Shown: positions 11,794 through 23,257, numbered from the stretch's first letter. The stretch: DNA of 64,000 nt from Sanghuangporus weigelae (GCA_033182465.1 CP137330.1:310001-374000), one strand, 5' to 3'. Notes: generated from the letters alone by a model not told the origin. Translations and numbers: made by a program.

Positions 11794-12517
11794 TTGTCAC
11801 TCGCGACTTCTGTGATTTTTGTCACACAGAACACCTCAAAATATAAAAATCACCATATCTCACTCAATTCTTGACCGTTCTGCATGATCTAAGTTTTAAA
11901 ATTCATAGTTTTAAGATATGTTTCAAACTCTAACAAGGATGAAGAGAAATGAGCAAAGAATGAGTGAGATATGTCGTAAAAGGTCGATTTTAGACACTTC
12001 CTTCATGTGCAGTTTTTCCTGCCCTCAGACTGGGTGCTACGACAACCTGGACTGCATCAAAGTGATGCTATTGGTATAATATGAATTCGCAGACATCAGG
12101 TTTCCTAAGAATAAATTTATTTTGAGGTCTGGGGGTCCTTGAGAAAAGGTAGGTTTGAGCTCAGCCCAGACATGCATCAAACCAGCAGATACAACACAGA
12201 ATAGAGCTCAAAGTCAGCCTGTAAACTTAAAATAAAATAATCATATCATTTTGGACTTGCTTATAGGACTGTAGAAGCAGGGATGAGGGCAGGAAAAACT
12301 GCACATGAAAGATGTGTCTAAAATCGGCCTTTTACGACATATCTCACTCATTCTTTGCTCATTTCTCTTCATCCTTGTTAGAGTTTGAAACATATTTTAA
12401 AACTATGAGTTTAGCAACTTAGATTATGCAAAATGGTCAAGAATTGAGTGAGATATGGTGATTTTTATATTTTGAGGTGTTCTGTGTGACAAAAATCACA
12501 GAAGTCGCGAGTGACAA
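11794..12517. mobile_element. Long-hairpin, MITE-like element at duplication junction
   Basis: Two arms of about 230-240 nt are near-perfect inverted copies: the left arm begins TTGTCACTCGCGACTTCTG at 11794, the right arm ends with its reverse complement at 12517. Shared inner landmarks include the ATATCTCACTCA box and the block ending in tttttcctgccct. The centre (about 12035-12283) is unique and encodes nothing recognisable. Size and structure fit a non-autonomous DNA element with long terminal inverted repeats. I see no target-site duplication: the left flank ends in tgta, the right begins attag, expected if one flank was replaced when the neighbouring segment duplicated. Confidence 0.8.
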
Positions 12518-12527
12518 ATTAGTGGTG

Positions 12528-13706
12528 CCCGTCCGATTATACGACGTTCGTTATCGTTCATGGACATACCTTCCACGCCCGTAAGTGTTACTACCACTCG
12601 ATCGCATGAAGGTCCTCAATGGATCAACACAGCTATCTTTTCTCGCCTCTTTCCTTCTGCGCATAAGCACAATGCGAGAGTGATAGCGTTCAACCGTCGA
12701 GACTACGTTCATTCAACTCCGTATTCGGAAGCAGACCTGAACGTACTTGCCGTCAAGGATGAAGATGCTCATTCGCAGTTCCTCCAGGCACGCGGACTGG
12801 AGATTGCCAGGTTCTTGTGTTGGGTCATCGCCGAGCTGAAAGTCCCGAAGGCAAACTTCAGGGAGAACACAGTGTCGCCGTCAGATGGCCTGGTAGTCAT
12901 GGGCTGGTCCCTTGGGAATCTCTTCACCAACGCGTTTATCGCCTACTTAGACTCATGCCCATTGGATGTCATAGAGGCACTGAAAGCTTATTTGAGAAGC
13001 TTGATAATCTATGGTGAGTATTCAGATCTTGTCTTCGGGTTAGCTCGATTTCATCGTTTCTTAGCTCCACCCAGCATGTTTCTAGGCTATGCAATTCCTC
13101 CGGATGCATACTACCCTTTCTCCGACTCTGAGAATCCGAAACGAATCGCGCCTCTCTCGTTCGGAGCTTGGGCGACAGCGTATTACAAACATCCAGCATA
13201 TTCAAGCCCACAGAAGTCGGGCGTTCTTACTCCAGCATCATTAATCCAAAACATACCGGAGCAGCCGTACAGGCCTCCCACCGTAGACACCATCTCAAAG
13301 GATGAGCTGGTCGTGGTCCTCGATCTGGTGCCTAATGAACGATCCGAGAGATTTTACTTTGATATGTCCCCATCTTTGATAAACGATATGCTGGAAAAGG
13401 CACTACTTGGTGCAGATAAATCCCTGCTCCCACACTTGAGTGTTTATTATCTATATGGTCAAGCAGACGTTTGGCTTGTTTGTTGGCCGGCTTATGGGTT
13501 CGAGAAGGATCTTGAGAAGTGGAGAACTAACGGCGAGCATGTGAGACCAACACAGATCATCTCCGTTCCGGGTGCAAACCACATGGTATTCTCTTTCTCC
13601 TGATCAGTTTGATACCTTGTACACTGAGCTTCATCTGGATTCGCAGATTCATTGGGATGATCCCGAGACGTTCTTGAAACTAATCACGAAGGGCGAAATA
13701 CCGTAG
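12528..13706 (+). pseudogene. Alpha/beta-hydrolase copy 2, first exon truncated
   Basis: Starts abruptly after the hairpin element in the middle of what is exon 1 in copy 1 (from the SDYTTFVIVHGHTFHA part), with no start codon or promoter of its own. Everything downstream is in good order: FNRRDYVHSTPYSEADL, the canonical elbow GWSLGN, SYxxHPAYSS region, GQADVW and PGANHM, ending GEIP then TAG at 13704-13706. If the first intron is retained, an ATG at 12560 opens a 347-codon frame, but that form lacks the oxyanion HG motif. So catalysis-related residues survive here while the 5' end is lost, the reverse of copy 1. Function unknown. Confidence 0.75.
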
Positions 13707-13763
13707 AATAACCTCTGAGATTACGTCTGAATCCAATTCTTCTCAGGTTATATACGAGATACG

Positions 13764-14766
13764 CTATTTGACGCTCAAGCTTTTCTTCATGTCAGCGAGA
13801 ATCTTGTCAATCTCGCTCAAATACTTTTGTAGGAGTTCGCGGAACTAGCGGACAAAATACATAAGTAACGCAAAAAATATAAATGTATTTAAACGTGCCT
13901 CGTCAACTTCCAAGGAGTGTTTTTTATAATCTCCCTTCTTGACGCTCGCCTGTTCGATACGACGAAGTTGCACACGCGTTTCTTCGGCCAATTTCGCAGC
14001 GGACTTGACAAGTTCTGCGCGTGCGTCGACAGTCGGTCTGCAAGGTTTGCTCAGTAGATAATCCGAGAATCGAAAAGAGGATAATGTACTTTGGTAAAGG
14101 GATCTTTAAGGTCCTGTTGTCAACCTTTTGTGGAACGACATGGGGGATTCGTGCTGCATAGATCGATTTCTCGACATGTTTCAACGTCTAATAAGTTTGG
14201 TTAAAACTGAGTGCCTGCTACCACAATGAGCTCGGGTTACTCACATCTTCTGCGAACACAGTTACTATCAAAGTCGTGCCTTCCCGGACACCGACTGTTG
14301 CAAGCTCTGTCAACGAGCACGTCTCGCCTTCGGGCATGTCAGGGAGAGCAACGCGTACAGATTTCAGAATATCCGGCGTGACACGTCCGCTGCCTTGGAG
14401 CTCCTTTGCAGCTACTTCTCGCCGGAACCAGTCGACGGACGTCTTCATTTTTCCATCCGCGCGTTCATATTCCGCTTGAGCTTCACCGGACAGTACCTGC
14501 TGAGAGCCAGGAACAAGTCCATCTGTAGTCATACTGTGACCGCCCCAAGACTTGTCTCTTTCCGAATTATTGGTTTTCGCTGACTTCTCCGCCTTTCCTT
14601 TCGCTTTCATATCCTTCTCCTTTCCTTTACCACCCTTCGCCTTAGACGCATAACAACGAGTCGATGTAAATAGACATGATCCAATCGGGATTGAACATCG
14701 ATTCAGGTGGAGGAGAGGACCAGCTGGACGCGCCCGGCGAAGGGCTATTCGCAAAGCACCGTACAT
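13764..14766 (-). CDS. RRF1: Mitochondrial ribosome recycling factor
   Basis: The mitochondrial recycling factor splits post-termination ribosomes in the matrix. The ATG at 14766 begins MYGALRIALRRARPAG, an Arg-rich amphipathic mitochondrial presequence, followed by a Lys-rich linker (KAKGGKGKEKDMKAKGK). The RRF fold follows: DWFRREVAAKELQGSGRVTP, VALPDMPEGETCSLTELATV, VREGTTLIVTVFAED, then after an intron KHVEKSIYAARIPHVVPQKV, IKIPLP-type strand (TLKIPLPK), and a final helix ILADMKKSLSVK with stop at 13764. At least four exons. The 3' exons are duplicated at 11548-11780. No defect seen in this copy. Confidence 0.9.
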
Positions 14767-15329
14767 AGTCACGGTACAAACGAAAGTTTGCGCCTTGGAA
14801 AACCATCACGTGCCTGACGCGTTCAGTGTACACGTCACGAGATGGGAACGTGTAAGCGGAGTTTAAAAGGTACAAGACAACATAGGCCAATGAACAATGC
14901 ATAGACATGGTTCTTCTGCTCGAAGGTACAGACAGTTCAGCTGAGAAAAAGTCTGATCTATATTTTACAGTACATATGCACTAATGTCAGTCCCAACTCT
15001 ACAGGATATGCTTGGTGACAAAGAAGATCGAAGAAGTTCAAAATGGGGAGATCATGTTTTAAAGCCTCCAATGAAATTCGTTCAGGTCGGAACTGGAGTA
15101 TGACCGTCGTCAGTGCTTAAGAACTCTCCTCTCTGTCCAGTAAGATTTATATCAGCATCATTTATTGCGGCTCTGATAGATAGTCAGGGTATAAAAACCA
15201 CTTGTCTTCATCGTAAGCACAGTAGTTTGGCTTACGACCTTTACGACCCCTCCTCTGCAGAGTCAATTATCTTCATGGAATATCATAGTGTCCCCGAGAA
15301 TTCTTTTCGTTTTACCTCCTATAGCCAAC
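14767..15329. other. Intergenic region
   Basis: This holds the RRF1 upstream region and, on the + strand, a TATA-like tataaaa at about 15190 that may have served the pseudogene that follows. No gene seen. Confidence 0.4.
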
Positions 15330-15747
15330 TCCAAGGAGGAGCACAATCAGTATGCATCAATGCACAGCATTCATTATTGTCAATATCGCTGACAAATCAT
15401 CACGCCCTGTGCGCTGTGAATCTCTAAATGTAGAGGGCTAATACCTTCCAGAGGCTGCGCATCCATGTGAAGTGCTCTCATCTAGTTGCGAGTTTGACTT
15501 CGCAGCTCCAGTCGGACCTAAACCGCTAGTCGAGCCCGAGAGCATTGAAAAGTTCACCGATTGTGAAGCAGAGACTTGCAAATGCCAAATGACTCGCAGA
15601 TGTGAACCCCAATGAATATGATGCAACTTTCTATGTCGACGGTCATGGCCCAGTAATGGACCTTGCATCGGACCCAGTCAATATCAGGCTTGCCACAGAC
15701 TTCTATAGAAGGAACAAGGTTATCGCAGCAATTTGTCATGGATCTGC
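15330..15747 (+). pseudogene. HSP31-type DJ-1/PfpI (glyoxalase III-like) pseudogene
   Basis: Pieces of an HSP31-class protein (glutathione-independent glyoxalase/deglycase). Block A (about 15442-15590) has YLPEAAHP, FDFAAPVGPKPLVEPES and IEKFTD. Block B (about 15605-15747) in another frame has VNPNEYDATFYVDGHGPV, then LASDPVN, and ends at the nucleophile ICHGSA next to a GTAAGT donor. A TAA (15439-15441) stands directly before block A where the family has Trp or Gly, the frame changes between the blocks with about 15 residues missing, and the C-terminal third is not found downstream. Hence a decayed host gene. A different DJ-1 subtype lies intact at 16661-17658, so this is not a copy of that gene. 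Confidence 0.75.
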
Positions 15748-16660
15748 GTAAGTCCTTTGTGTTGTATATTTTAAGCAATAGTGCTTACCACTTGAGGGGC
15801 CGCAATATAACGAGACGAAAGCGGAAAATGCGGCACGATCGTCGTAGATGAAAAGGAGCCACTTCCAAATAACAGCTTCAGAAAAACGACTCCGATCGCA
15901 AGACTGAGGTTCAACAGAGCACTTTGGATTAACTATAGCTTCAAATAAGCGAGGTATCGGCTTCGTGAATCAAGAAGGTTCACTGTTTCATACTGCTAAC
16001 CATGATTTCCCTACATGACCAGCAAAAGTCCAGCTTTTTGTTATGTGGAAAGCAATTAGAAGTTCCAGGAGTTCTGAGAACAAATTAAAGCACCTTTTGG
16101 ATAATTCGATGAGTCAAGATGAAATGATTCGGTGAATCGGGAACTTTCTCTACCGTCGGGGTTTCTCGAGGCTTGATGCTGCCGATCAAAGAACATGCGA
16201 AAACTTGACGGACAGAAGAGGAAGATGGTCCTGAGTAAACATATCCGGCAATTTAAGCAACCATGCCATGATTATCATCAGAAGTTGTGGTCCGACCAGA
16301 TCGCCGACGTTGATATAGAAGGTAGTCATGATAAGGGATCAGAATTCTATTCGTGAGGACATACGTTTCTGCGCGAATGAATGAAACTCGGATAGAAAAC
16401 TATCCGGTCTTAGACAGTAGATCACAATCACCGACTCTTCCGTTACATTAGTCACGAGCTTGCTATCCAATTATTGTCTTCACACTTGCAGACGATCTCG
16501 CTGCTCGCTTACCCTAACAGGGAGCGTTGCGTAAAGCAGAATGCCAAATACGAGGAGTAGAGGCTGCTAACAGCCATTTTATTTATGGCCTTGTTCATGG
16601 GAACGTTTCTTATACATAATCTTACATATTCGTACAACGATGCTTGTACACTTTTGATCG
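15748..16660. other. Intergenic, no gene recognised
   Basis: About 900 nt without a convincing frame. It may contain the eroded 3' end of the HSP31-type pseudogene and the 3' UTR of the DJ-1 gene. I see no RNA gene or repeat. Confidence 0.4.
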
Positions 16661-17658
16661 TTACATCAAGTAAGGACCCGCGGTAGCGGGGAACACCATA
16701 GGATCCTGAACTTTGTTTCGCTTCTCGCTTCCCAGAAGAAGCTCAACGAGCTTCAATGCGAACGGGAACGTCGTACCTAGACAACGAGAACTTTAAGTAT
16801 ACAAAGCGAAAAGTAGAATTCTCAGCTTGGAATCTCACCAGGTCCACGACTTTTCAGAACGGCGATAAGCACATGAGCAAACCCATAGGAAGCAAATTGA
16901 ATGCAAAGGACGCACGACGTGACAAGTCTTCCAGAGACTACAACTGCGTCCTCACGATAGTCATAATCTTTATGTTAAGACATCAATTACTTCAGCTGCC
17001 ATGTCGGTCATATCATGCAATCTACCTTTATCGAGCTCGCTTTTGACGCTCGGATGACTAGTCAGTGGCTGACGTGGTAGACCTGATGTCTTTGCGGCAA
17101 GCGGACCTAAACGCATATCCACAATGAGCGATTGTTAAAAGACCCTTAATGTCACAGTGATTGACCAGCACAGATCATGCCGACCCATTTGTCCTTCTCT
17201 ATGAGTTGACGTTTGATGAGTTTCTGAACATTATTATCGCCTGAAATGGTCGCTGCGCCTTTCGCGCCGCCTGGAACCACCAGCAGATCTGCTGACTCAG
17301 ACTAATTAGGTATTAGTCGCATAGATCACGTCGATGGAAAGAATCAGAAAATATGGCATTACTACTCACCGCGTTCGTAGCAAGGGCTTCGCGGAGTGTT
17401 ACATCCGCAATGATCTTCACTCCACGAGCGCACGTCGCTATCTTCTGAGTTGGATCCGTTGGTGCTTTAGAAGGCACGAAAACGGAGACACACTTCACGC
17501 CTGCCCGAACAAGTGTGTCGTAGGTGATCGTACTGGTGGTTTAACCACGCATTTCGTTTTTATATTGAGAATTGAACGTGAATGGCTTGCAACAAGGCTC
17601 AGACGCACAATTCCATTTCTTCTGTACCATCAGTGATGAATATGAAAGCAGTCGTCAT
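16661..17658 (-). CDS. DJ-1/PfpI family protein, PARK7-like
   Basis: Class I glutamine-amidotransferase-like fold; PARK7-type members act as redox-sensitive chaperones and have been described as deglycases. The ATG at 17658 opens MTTAFIFITDGTEEMEF with the conserved Glu of the active site (DGTEEME). After an intron: TYDTLVRAGVKCVSVFV; later ADLLVVPGGAKGA, the nucleophile elbow MICAG at the exon border, REDAVVVSGRLVTS, and RGPGTTFPFALKLVELLLG, ending FPATAGPYLM with TAA at 16661. At least seven short exons with clean junctions, including a very small one encoding Arg-Gly-Pro. The protein looks complete. It lies tail-toward the HSP31-type pseudogene. Confidence 0.88.
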
Positions 17659-17818
17659 TTTTCTGCTATGTTGTCTTTGTGAGGTGCTTGGAGGTTCAGG
17701 TCAAGTTAGATCAGTCCGGCTTGCGTATGGCGTCACTCGGGCCGAGCGGCTTCTTAGCCGAAAAATCCGATCCGGGAAAAAATTAAGATTTATTCGCACT
17801 ATTCTGTCCCTATTATCC

Positions 17819-19221
17819 TCATTCCACTTCCGTATTCTTCAAGGGCATCCTCGGTGAATAGTCAATCGGTGAGCCCTTATCCCTCCTCTTGGCTCTCGCA
17901 AAGATACCGACGTCCTTATCCCTGATAAAATTCACAATCACCATGGGCCAGCTAGGGTGGGACGGCAGGGTATCGTAGAACTCCGGTGCGAGCGCTTTGA
18001 GTTTTGGTAGCCTCGTCCACGCGACGCTCGGGAAGTCGTGATGCTCGTTGTGGTATCCTACATTATATGCGAGAAGGTTGAGAGGACCATAATAAGAGTA
18101 TGTCTCTTGAGGGAGTCCATCCCACAAGTAGTGCTCAGCGATGAAGTGACCTGCAGTCGGATGCAGAGACCCAGCGAGGAAGGAAGAGAGCAGAAGGTAG
18201 GTAAAGGTGCGATGTCCGAAAGCGCGGATGAGGAAATAATCAAAGACGATTTGGACAATGAAGTTGAGGAAGTGCCAGAATGTCAACGTTTGGGACCGCA
18301 CGAATCCTGGACGAAGCGCGTAGAAAAAGATTTGAAATGTCCTGTACTCATGATTAGTACGAACTCAGTGATGATTAACTTAAAGTGTTTTGCTTACGCG
18401 AAGAAAACTTTTCCGAGGACATTATTCAGACAAAGCAGTTCAGGATGTGTTGGCAGGTCTGTATCAACACCGTCCTCTCCCAGGCGCTTGTGGTGCTCAA
18501 TGTGATATTTCTGAATGATAATTCGCATCAGTGGTATGCTACACCGACATGAAAAACAACGTGCCTTGAACATCGAAGAATAGGGTACCCCAATCGGCAG
18601 GTTAGCAAAAATCGCGAGGAGTTTGTTAGCTTTGACGTTCATGAAAGCCAGATTGTGCGTAATCTCGTGGATCGCGAGGAATAGATTGTGGTTAGACGTT
18701 GCGCCGATAACATAAGCACAGACGAGGAATCTCGGAGATAGGACATGCGTGTCCCGAAGCATGTAAGCCGTTACGAGCTGAAGCAGCACGACGCCGAGGA
18801 CTACCCATTTCGTGAGTGGTTCGTAGCCCATTAGCTTAACGACCTGTGCAGAAGTAAGGTCTTCGTGTCAGAAGGCTAATTAGGCAACGAGGCATGAGAG
18901 AAAACGCACCTCAGGATGTGCCTTCATGATTGCGACTCTCCGACTTCGATGAGGCTCCTCTGTGTGCAACCAAAGGAAATCGGAGGGGTCCTGAGGCGGA
19001 CCAGGATATGATTTGCCATCATCTGCAGTAGTAGGACATTCCACAATTGTGCGACGAGGCGAGCGGCCTTCTGTCAGCGAGTCAGCACCGCCGAAATAAC
19101 TGAAATCTGCGGTGTCCAAAGCATTACTACCGAAAAGTTCTACTACACGAGACGAGAGTGCATACGAACCTACAGAGTCCTGTTTCTTCGTGGGCATATT
19201 TCCCCTTTTATCAGCACCCAT
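17819..19221 (-). CDS. DES1: Sphingolipid delta-4 desaturase
   Basis: ER desaturase that puts the 4,5-trans double bond into dihydroceramide, the first step toward fungal glucosylceramide. The ATG at 19221 gives an N-terminus with DFLWLHTEEPHRSRRVAIM, the DES signature block. Di-iron His boxes: HEITHN, KYHIEHHKR and NEHHDFP, with HFIAEHYLWDG nearby; hydrophobic segments lie between. It ends RMPLKNTEVE at 17819. Four exons; the first joins at GAG|GTC (V-K-L-M-GYEPLTKW). The intron 18511-18564 appears to use a GC donor (AAG|GCACGT...CAG), the only way I found to join SSMFK to KYHIEHH. Works on the same pathway as Scs7 at 7.9 kb. Confidence 0.93.
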
Positions 19222-20007
19222 GCCGGCTTGTCAAGGGCCCAATGTCGAACAGTATCCAGCCGTCGACTTGTATTTGAGACGTTAGAAGTCGGAAACAGAA
19301 GTCGGGTTGAAATACTAAATAGTCGTGCCATCGAGGCCCGACACGTGATGATTCGCACGTTCCTTCCTTCTAGCCGACGCGTCGCGACGCGTCTTGCGCA
19401 TCTCTTTCTTGGATTCTTACTTTCACCATGGGTCCTCATAGACGAGAGCATAGTCATTACAATGAGCAACTTCTTAATTTAAAATTGGGCATCCGGTTTG
19501 AAAGAGATGAGTCGAAGGCCCGATTTTTTTTCCACAGCGCATTTGAAGCTCAGATGAAGGAGGAAACAAGATGACTACTCAGCATCTTGCACTGGACTCA
19601 CTCGTCCCTTAGATGCATACTTTCTGTGCTAGCTGCGGCGGGGAATACTGTTAAACGTATTCTTTCACCGGAGAGGAGGTAATTCCATTCGCCCGTCACG
19701 AACTCGGATGCAACTCCAGAGTGAGCCTGCCAGCCTCTTGATCCTGATTCATTTCTGACTATCGGTTTTTTTAATACAGGAAATAGCATGCCCGATACCT
19801 ATATCCATGTCAGCCACGCCGCAACGCTTGCAAATGTGCGGAGCGGTTGCCAGCAATTCTATGCGGTTCGGCTTTAAATGTCTGAAGCACTCGAAAATGC
19901 ATAAGAGGCGAGCTGGAGGCGGACACCTTTTCGTACACTTGATTCCTCCAATCATCTTCCTACACTCTGGAGCCGTCTTCAGTTGCCTTCACTCATACCT
20001 CTTCGAC
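19222..20007. other. Divergent promoter region, DES1 / membrane protein gene
   Basis: This 786-nt gap separates DES1 (-) and the membrane protein gene (+) and should hold both promoters. An open frame runs into it from 20008 upstream to 19807, but the better start is the ATG at 20008 just before the transmembrane part. Nothing else recognised. Confidence 0.45.
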
Positions 20008-23000
20008 ATGGTTGCAATTGCTTTTACCACACTCTCGTCTCGCGACTCCGGTTCATCTACCACCTCTACAACTCCTGGCATGGACACGGGATCCGAATCC
20101 TCCCATTCGCTTATCTACCTTGTTCTTCTCATCTTTCTCGTACTCCTCGCCTTGTTCACCGTCTCTGCATATATCATCCACCGTTTCCTCCACCGCCATC
20201 AATCAAACTCCAAGACGGAGGGTCCGCGTTTCGCAATCCGTCCATTCAAGCTGCGCGCCGACGCATCTCGAGAACACCACGAGAAAGACCTCGAAAATGG
20301 TAATCAAATGCTCGACAGCACAATCAACAAAAGCAAAATATCGAAACCTACTTTGGTTTCTTCGACATGCGAATTCGTCCTAAGCGACACGTTCATGGCT
20401 AACTTCGAAGTAACGAGGACGGACACTTCTAATGAGGTTTCATACACGCGTCGCACCAATCCATCTCCTTTTGTAGTCGATATCGCCAATGACCGCTCCG
20501 ACGTCGAGAAGGAAATTGTGGAACCGTCAGCAATCCCAAGCAGCGCAAGTGGCAGCGTCAGCCACGGCCTGGGCAAAGTCACCCAGGCGAGTTACACGCA
20601 ATTTTTTCTTGGGACACGACGGCTGACGTTCCTTCTACAGGATACTGAAAATTTGTCATCGAAGGAAGCAATAGGCTCCGAGAGCACGCCAGGTGCCCAG
20701 ACGGACGAGGGCCCAGCGAATATCAAAATCAACTGTGCAACTACGTTGCAAATATCGTAATGAGTTCATTGTCAGAATGTTTCTTCATGCCCTGATCCTC
20801 CGCATATACTTAGCACCTATGATTCCACGAACGAGACCCATACGATCGGGGAAAATGATGCCAACCTCAAGCCGGGCGAAGGAGTCCAGGTAAGGAGACA
20901 AACGCAATCTCGGCTTTGTTGGGCGCGCGGGGATGTTCTCGCGAGCACACGACTGACATTCTCAACGTAGACCGCTCGCAAGGCAATAGAGAACATCAAG
21001 AATGCGCTCGGCACCGACCGCCCGGTAGGGGCGCAGTCGAACGCAGACTTCTTGCTCACTTCCGTCGAACCGGGTACGCCGGAAATCATCGAAGGCGACT
21101 ACGCAGAGATTCCCGCGCAGGCGGAGAGTAGAATAGACAACAATTTAGAAACCACGTAAGGCATATACAGTCCTTTCGTGCAGCATGCTCTAATTATCAA
21201 CATCTACCTAGCAATGAACAGAACGTCTTGGAGGTCAGCCTAGTCACCCAGGTATGCTGCCAGCTCCCTTATCAGTAACCTCATGGCTAACACCTTTGCA
21301 TAGCCGCCACGAGAACCCAACGGTCCAGAAGGGGTGCATTCAGTCTTCGTTTTGTCGAACGCTTCTGCTATATTCGATGCGCCGAAAATCGTCAAAGGTG
21401 ATGACGACCAGGCCGCAGCCCTGACGACCAAAGAATTCAATGATCTGAATTCTTTGCAAATATCGTAAGCCATCTGCCGCCGTATACTCTGCATAATCTT
21501 ATTTCCTGCACTTGTTTAGCTACGAAGGGAATGCCGCCAATCATGGAATAGACTCCGAAATGTCTTACTTTTCTTCGGATTCTTCGTCCAGTTTCAGTTC
21601 CGAGATGGACGAACTAAGCAAGTCCTGGGATGAAGTGGATCAATCGTTGACGTCCCTTGAGAATTTTGTGAAGTCAAAAACTGCCTACAGCATGCTTGGT
21701 GGTCTAGAAGAGCATAATGACGGGGAAGAAGATAGGTTTGACGAGCCAGCCTTGTCTTCGAGCTTCGCGACGATGGATTTGTGCCAACTCGTCACACCGG
21801 ATTCTTCCTACGAGGAGTCCGTGAGCTTCGACTCACCGACTTTCCCAAGCTGCGGAGTGTTGGTAAAACGTCCTGGAACTCCTCGCACCAGGTACGATGC
21901 CAAAACGGCGTTGTTGCGTAGCCGCTTGGACTTGAAGATAAACCCCATGATAGAAACGATAGTTCCGGAGCCGATACAGAGATCAGCATCGGGAGGTGGC
22001 GCGAGTGCACCAGAAGACTACGAACCCGAGCGGGATCCGAGAACGTGTGGTAGTATTCGTAAAGAGATACGTCAATGGGCTCTGCAATTCTCGGCGACGC
22101 CCTATCGACCCGGGCTCTCCTCTCCTCTGGCGTCGGCTACAGCGATCAGTGGGCCTGGCTGTGCCTCGTCGGAAGGAATGAGAAGGTTATCGCAAGAAAT
22201 CCTCCGCTTGTGTGACTTTTCTTTTGGCATTTCAGACCAGCATTCGTCGAGCGAGCTTTTGGTCGACGTATTGAAAAAGCAGTGCTCGCATCATTTTAGA
22301 TCGGGCGAGGACTCGTTTGTGAATGCAGGATCTCTGATGGAAGACTGCGACCCGTTCTCCGGCAGTCCGTGGGTCGATTCGATTATCCCTAGCACTGAAC
22401 CACTGTTTTACTGCCCAGATCCCTCTCCAGGGCCACCGGAGGAGGAGGATGTATCCTCGATGATTGATGATACGGGATCAACTACGACCTTGTCTGGCGA
22501 GCGAAAGATACTCAGCAAAAATGCGACATATGCTACTGATCTCCTCGAGCCACTTCAGGTGGCGGAAACAGATTCATCATCCCCATTGCCATCTCTATCT
22601 GAAGTTCGCCGTGCCCCTTCACCTGTTCCAGCGAAATTGGCAATTCTCTCGAAACCGTGCAATCGAATGCCAACGCTCAGAGAAGAAGACGAGCAGGCTA
22701 GCACGTCCCATCCCAGCCCACCTGTACGTATGATCATCTCGAGCCTACAATCACAGGAAGCGCCTCCTTTGCCTCCTCGTAACCCCGCGAGGCGGCCTCT
22801 CTCGCCTATTCGTACAGGTAACAACAAGACCCAGAACACGGACCGGGTGACTTGTTCCGGTACAGGAGAACCGGCATATCGTAAAGATGCGCCTACGACA
22901 AAAAGGAACTCGTCGCAAGCATTTCCACCTTCCATCGACCAGAATCAACGTCAACAAATTCGTCGCGGTCCATCTGTTGTCTCACGGACAAGTCAAGATG

Positions 23001-23257
23001 TCTCTTCGACACAGCCGCCTTCTTCAAAAGTAAACGAATCATTACAGCAAAAGAACAAGTTGCGTCCAGCACGTTTTGCCCATTACCTCACACCCACGCA
23101 AGGATCGGAGGCGAAACGTCGCAATCCATCCGACAACTGCGTCAAGACGCCCAAGGACATGCCTAGGAAGATCCTGGGCATCAAACTCCCTGATCGCTCT
23201 CGGAAACAAATTTCAGCTCCGAAAACACCCCGAACAACTGCGCTATCCCTTCGATAA
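20008..23257 (+). CDS. Single-pass membrane protein with repeated exon pairs
   Basis: Function unknown. From the ATG at 20008 (gacATGgtt) the protein has a short Ser/Thr-rich outside-type segment, one strong membrane helix at about residues 33-55 (LIYLVLLIFLVLLALFTVSA) followed by basic HRFLHRHQ, then a long polar, Ser/Pro-rich tail ending in a basic end (KTPRTTALSLR). This resembles a type III/I fungal plasma-membrane protein with a long cytoplasmic tail. Exons read as 20008-20586, 20641-20756, 20814-20889, 20971-21155, 21212-21251, 21304-21464 and 21520-23257. Intron phases alternate 0 and 2, and exons 2 and 6 end in the same TTGCAAATATC before GTAA while exons 1 and 5 end in GTCACCCAG, so exons 2-6 look like duplicated pairs. 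The first intron seems to have a GC donor and is also open through. Confidence 0.65.

Larger units (their letters stand above)
10315..14105. repeat. Tandem segmental duplication, two diverged units
   Basis: Unit 1 runs from about 10315 to 11780 and unit 2 from about 12528 to 14105. Both contain the alpha/beta-hydrolase (+) followed tail-to-tail by the 3' part of the mitochondrial RRF1 gene (-). Similarity is clear through the hydrolase exons, its introns, the short gap, and into RRF1 up to the stretch taatgtacttt (about 11740 and 14085). Unit 1 therefore carries only a fragment of RRF1, while unit 2 has the whole gene but lacks the first part of the hydrolase. The interval between the units is filled almost exactly by the hairpin element 11794-12517. 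Confidence 0.85.

Noticed and set aside
17582-17857. 91-codon frame with a signal-peptide-like stretch
   Set aside because: It lies in the 160-nt gap between two minus-strand genes and runs into the coding exons of both; no support as a gene.
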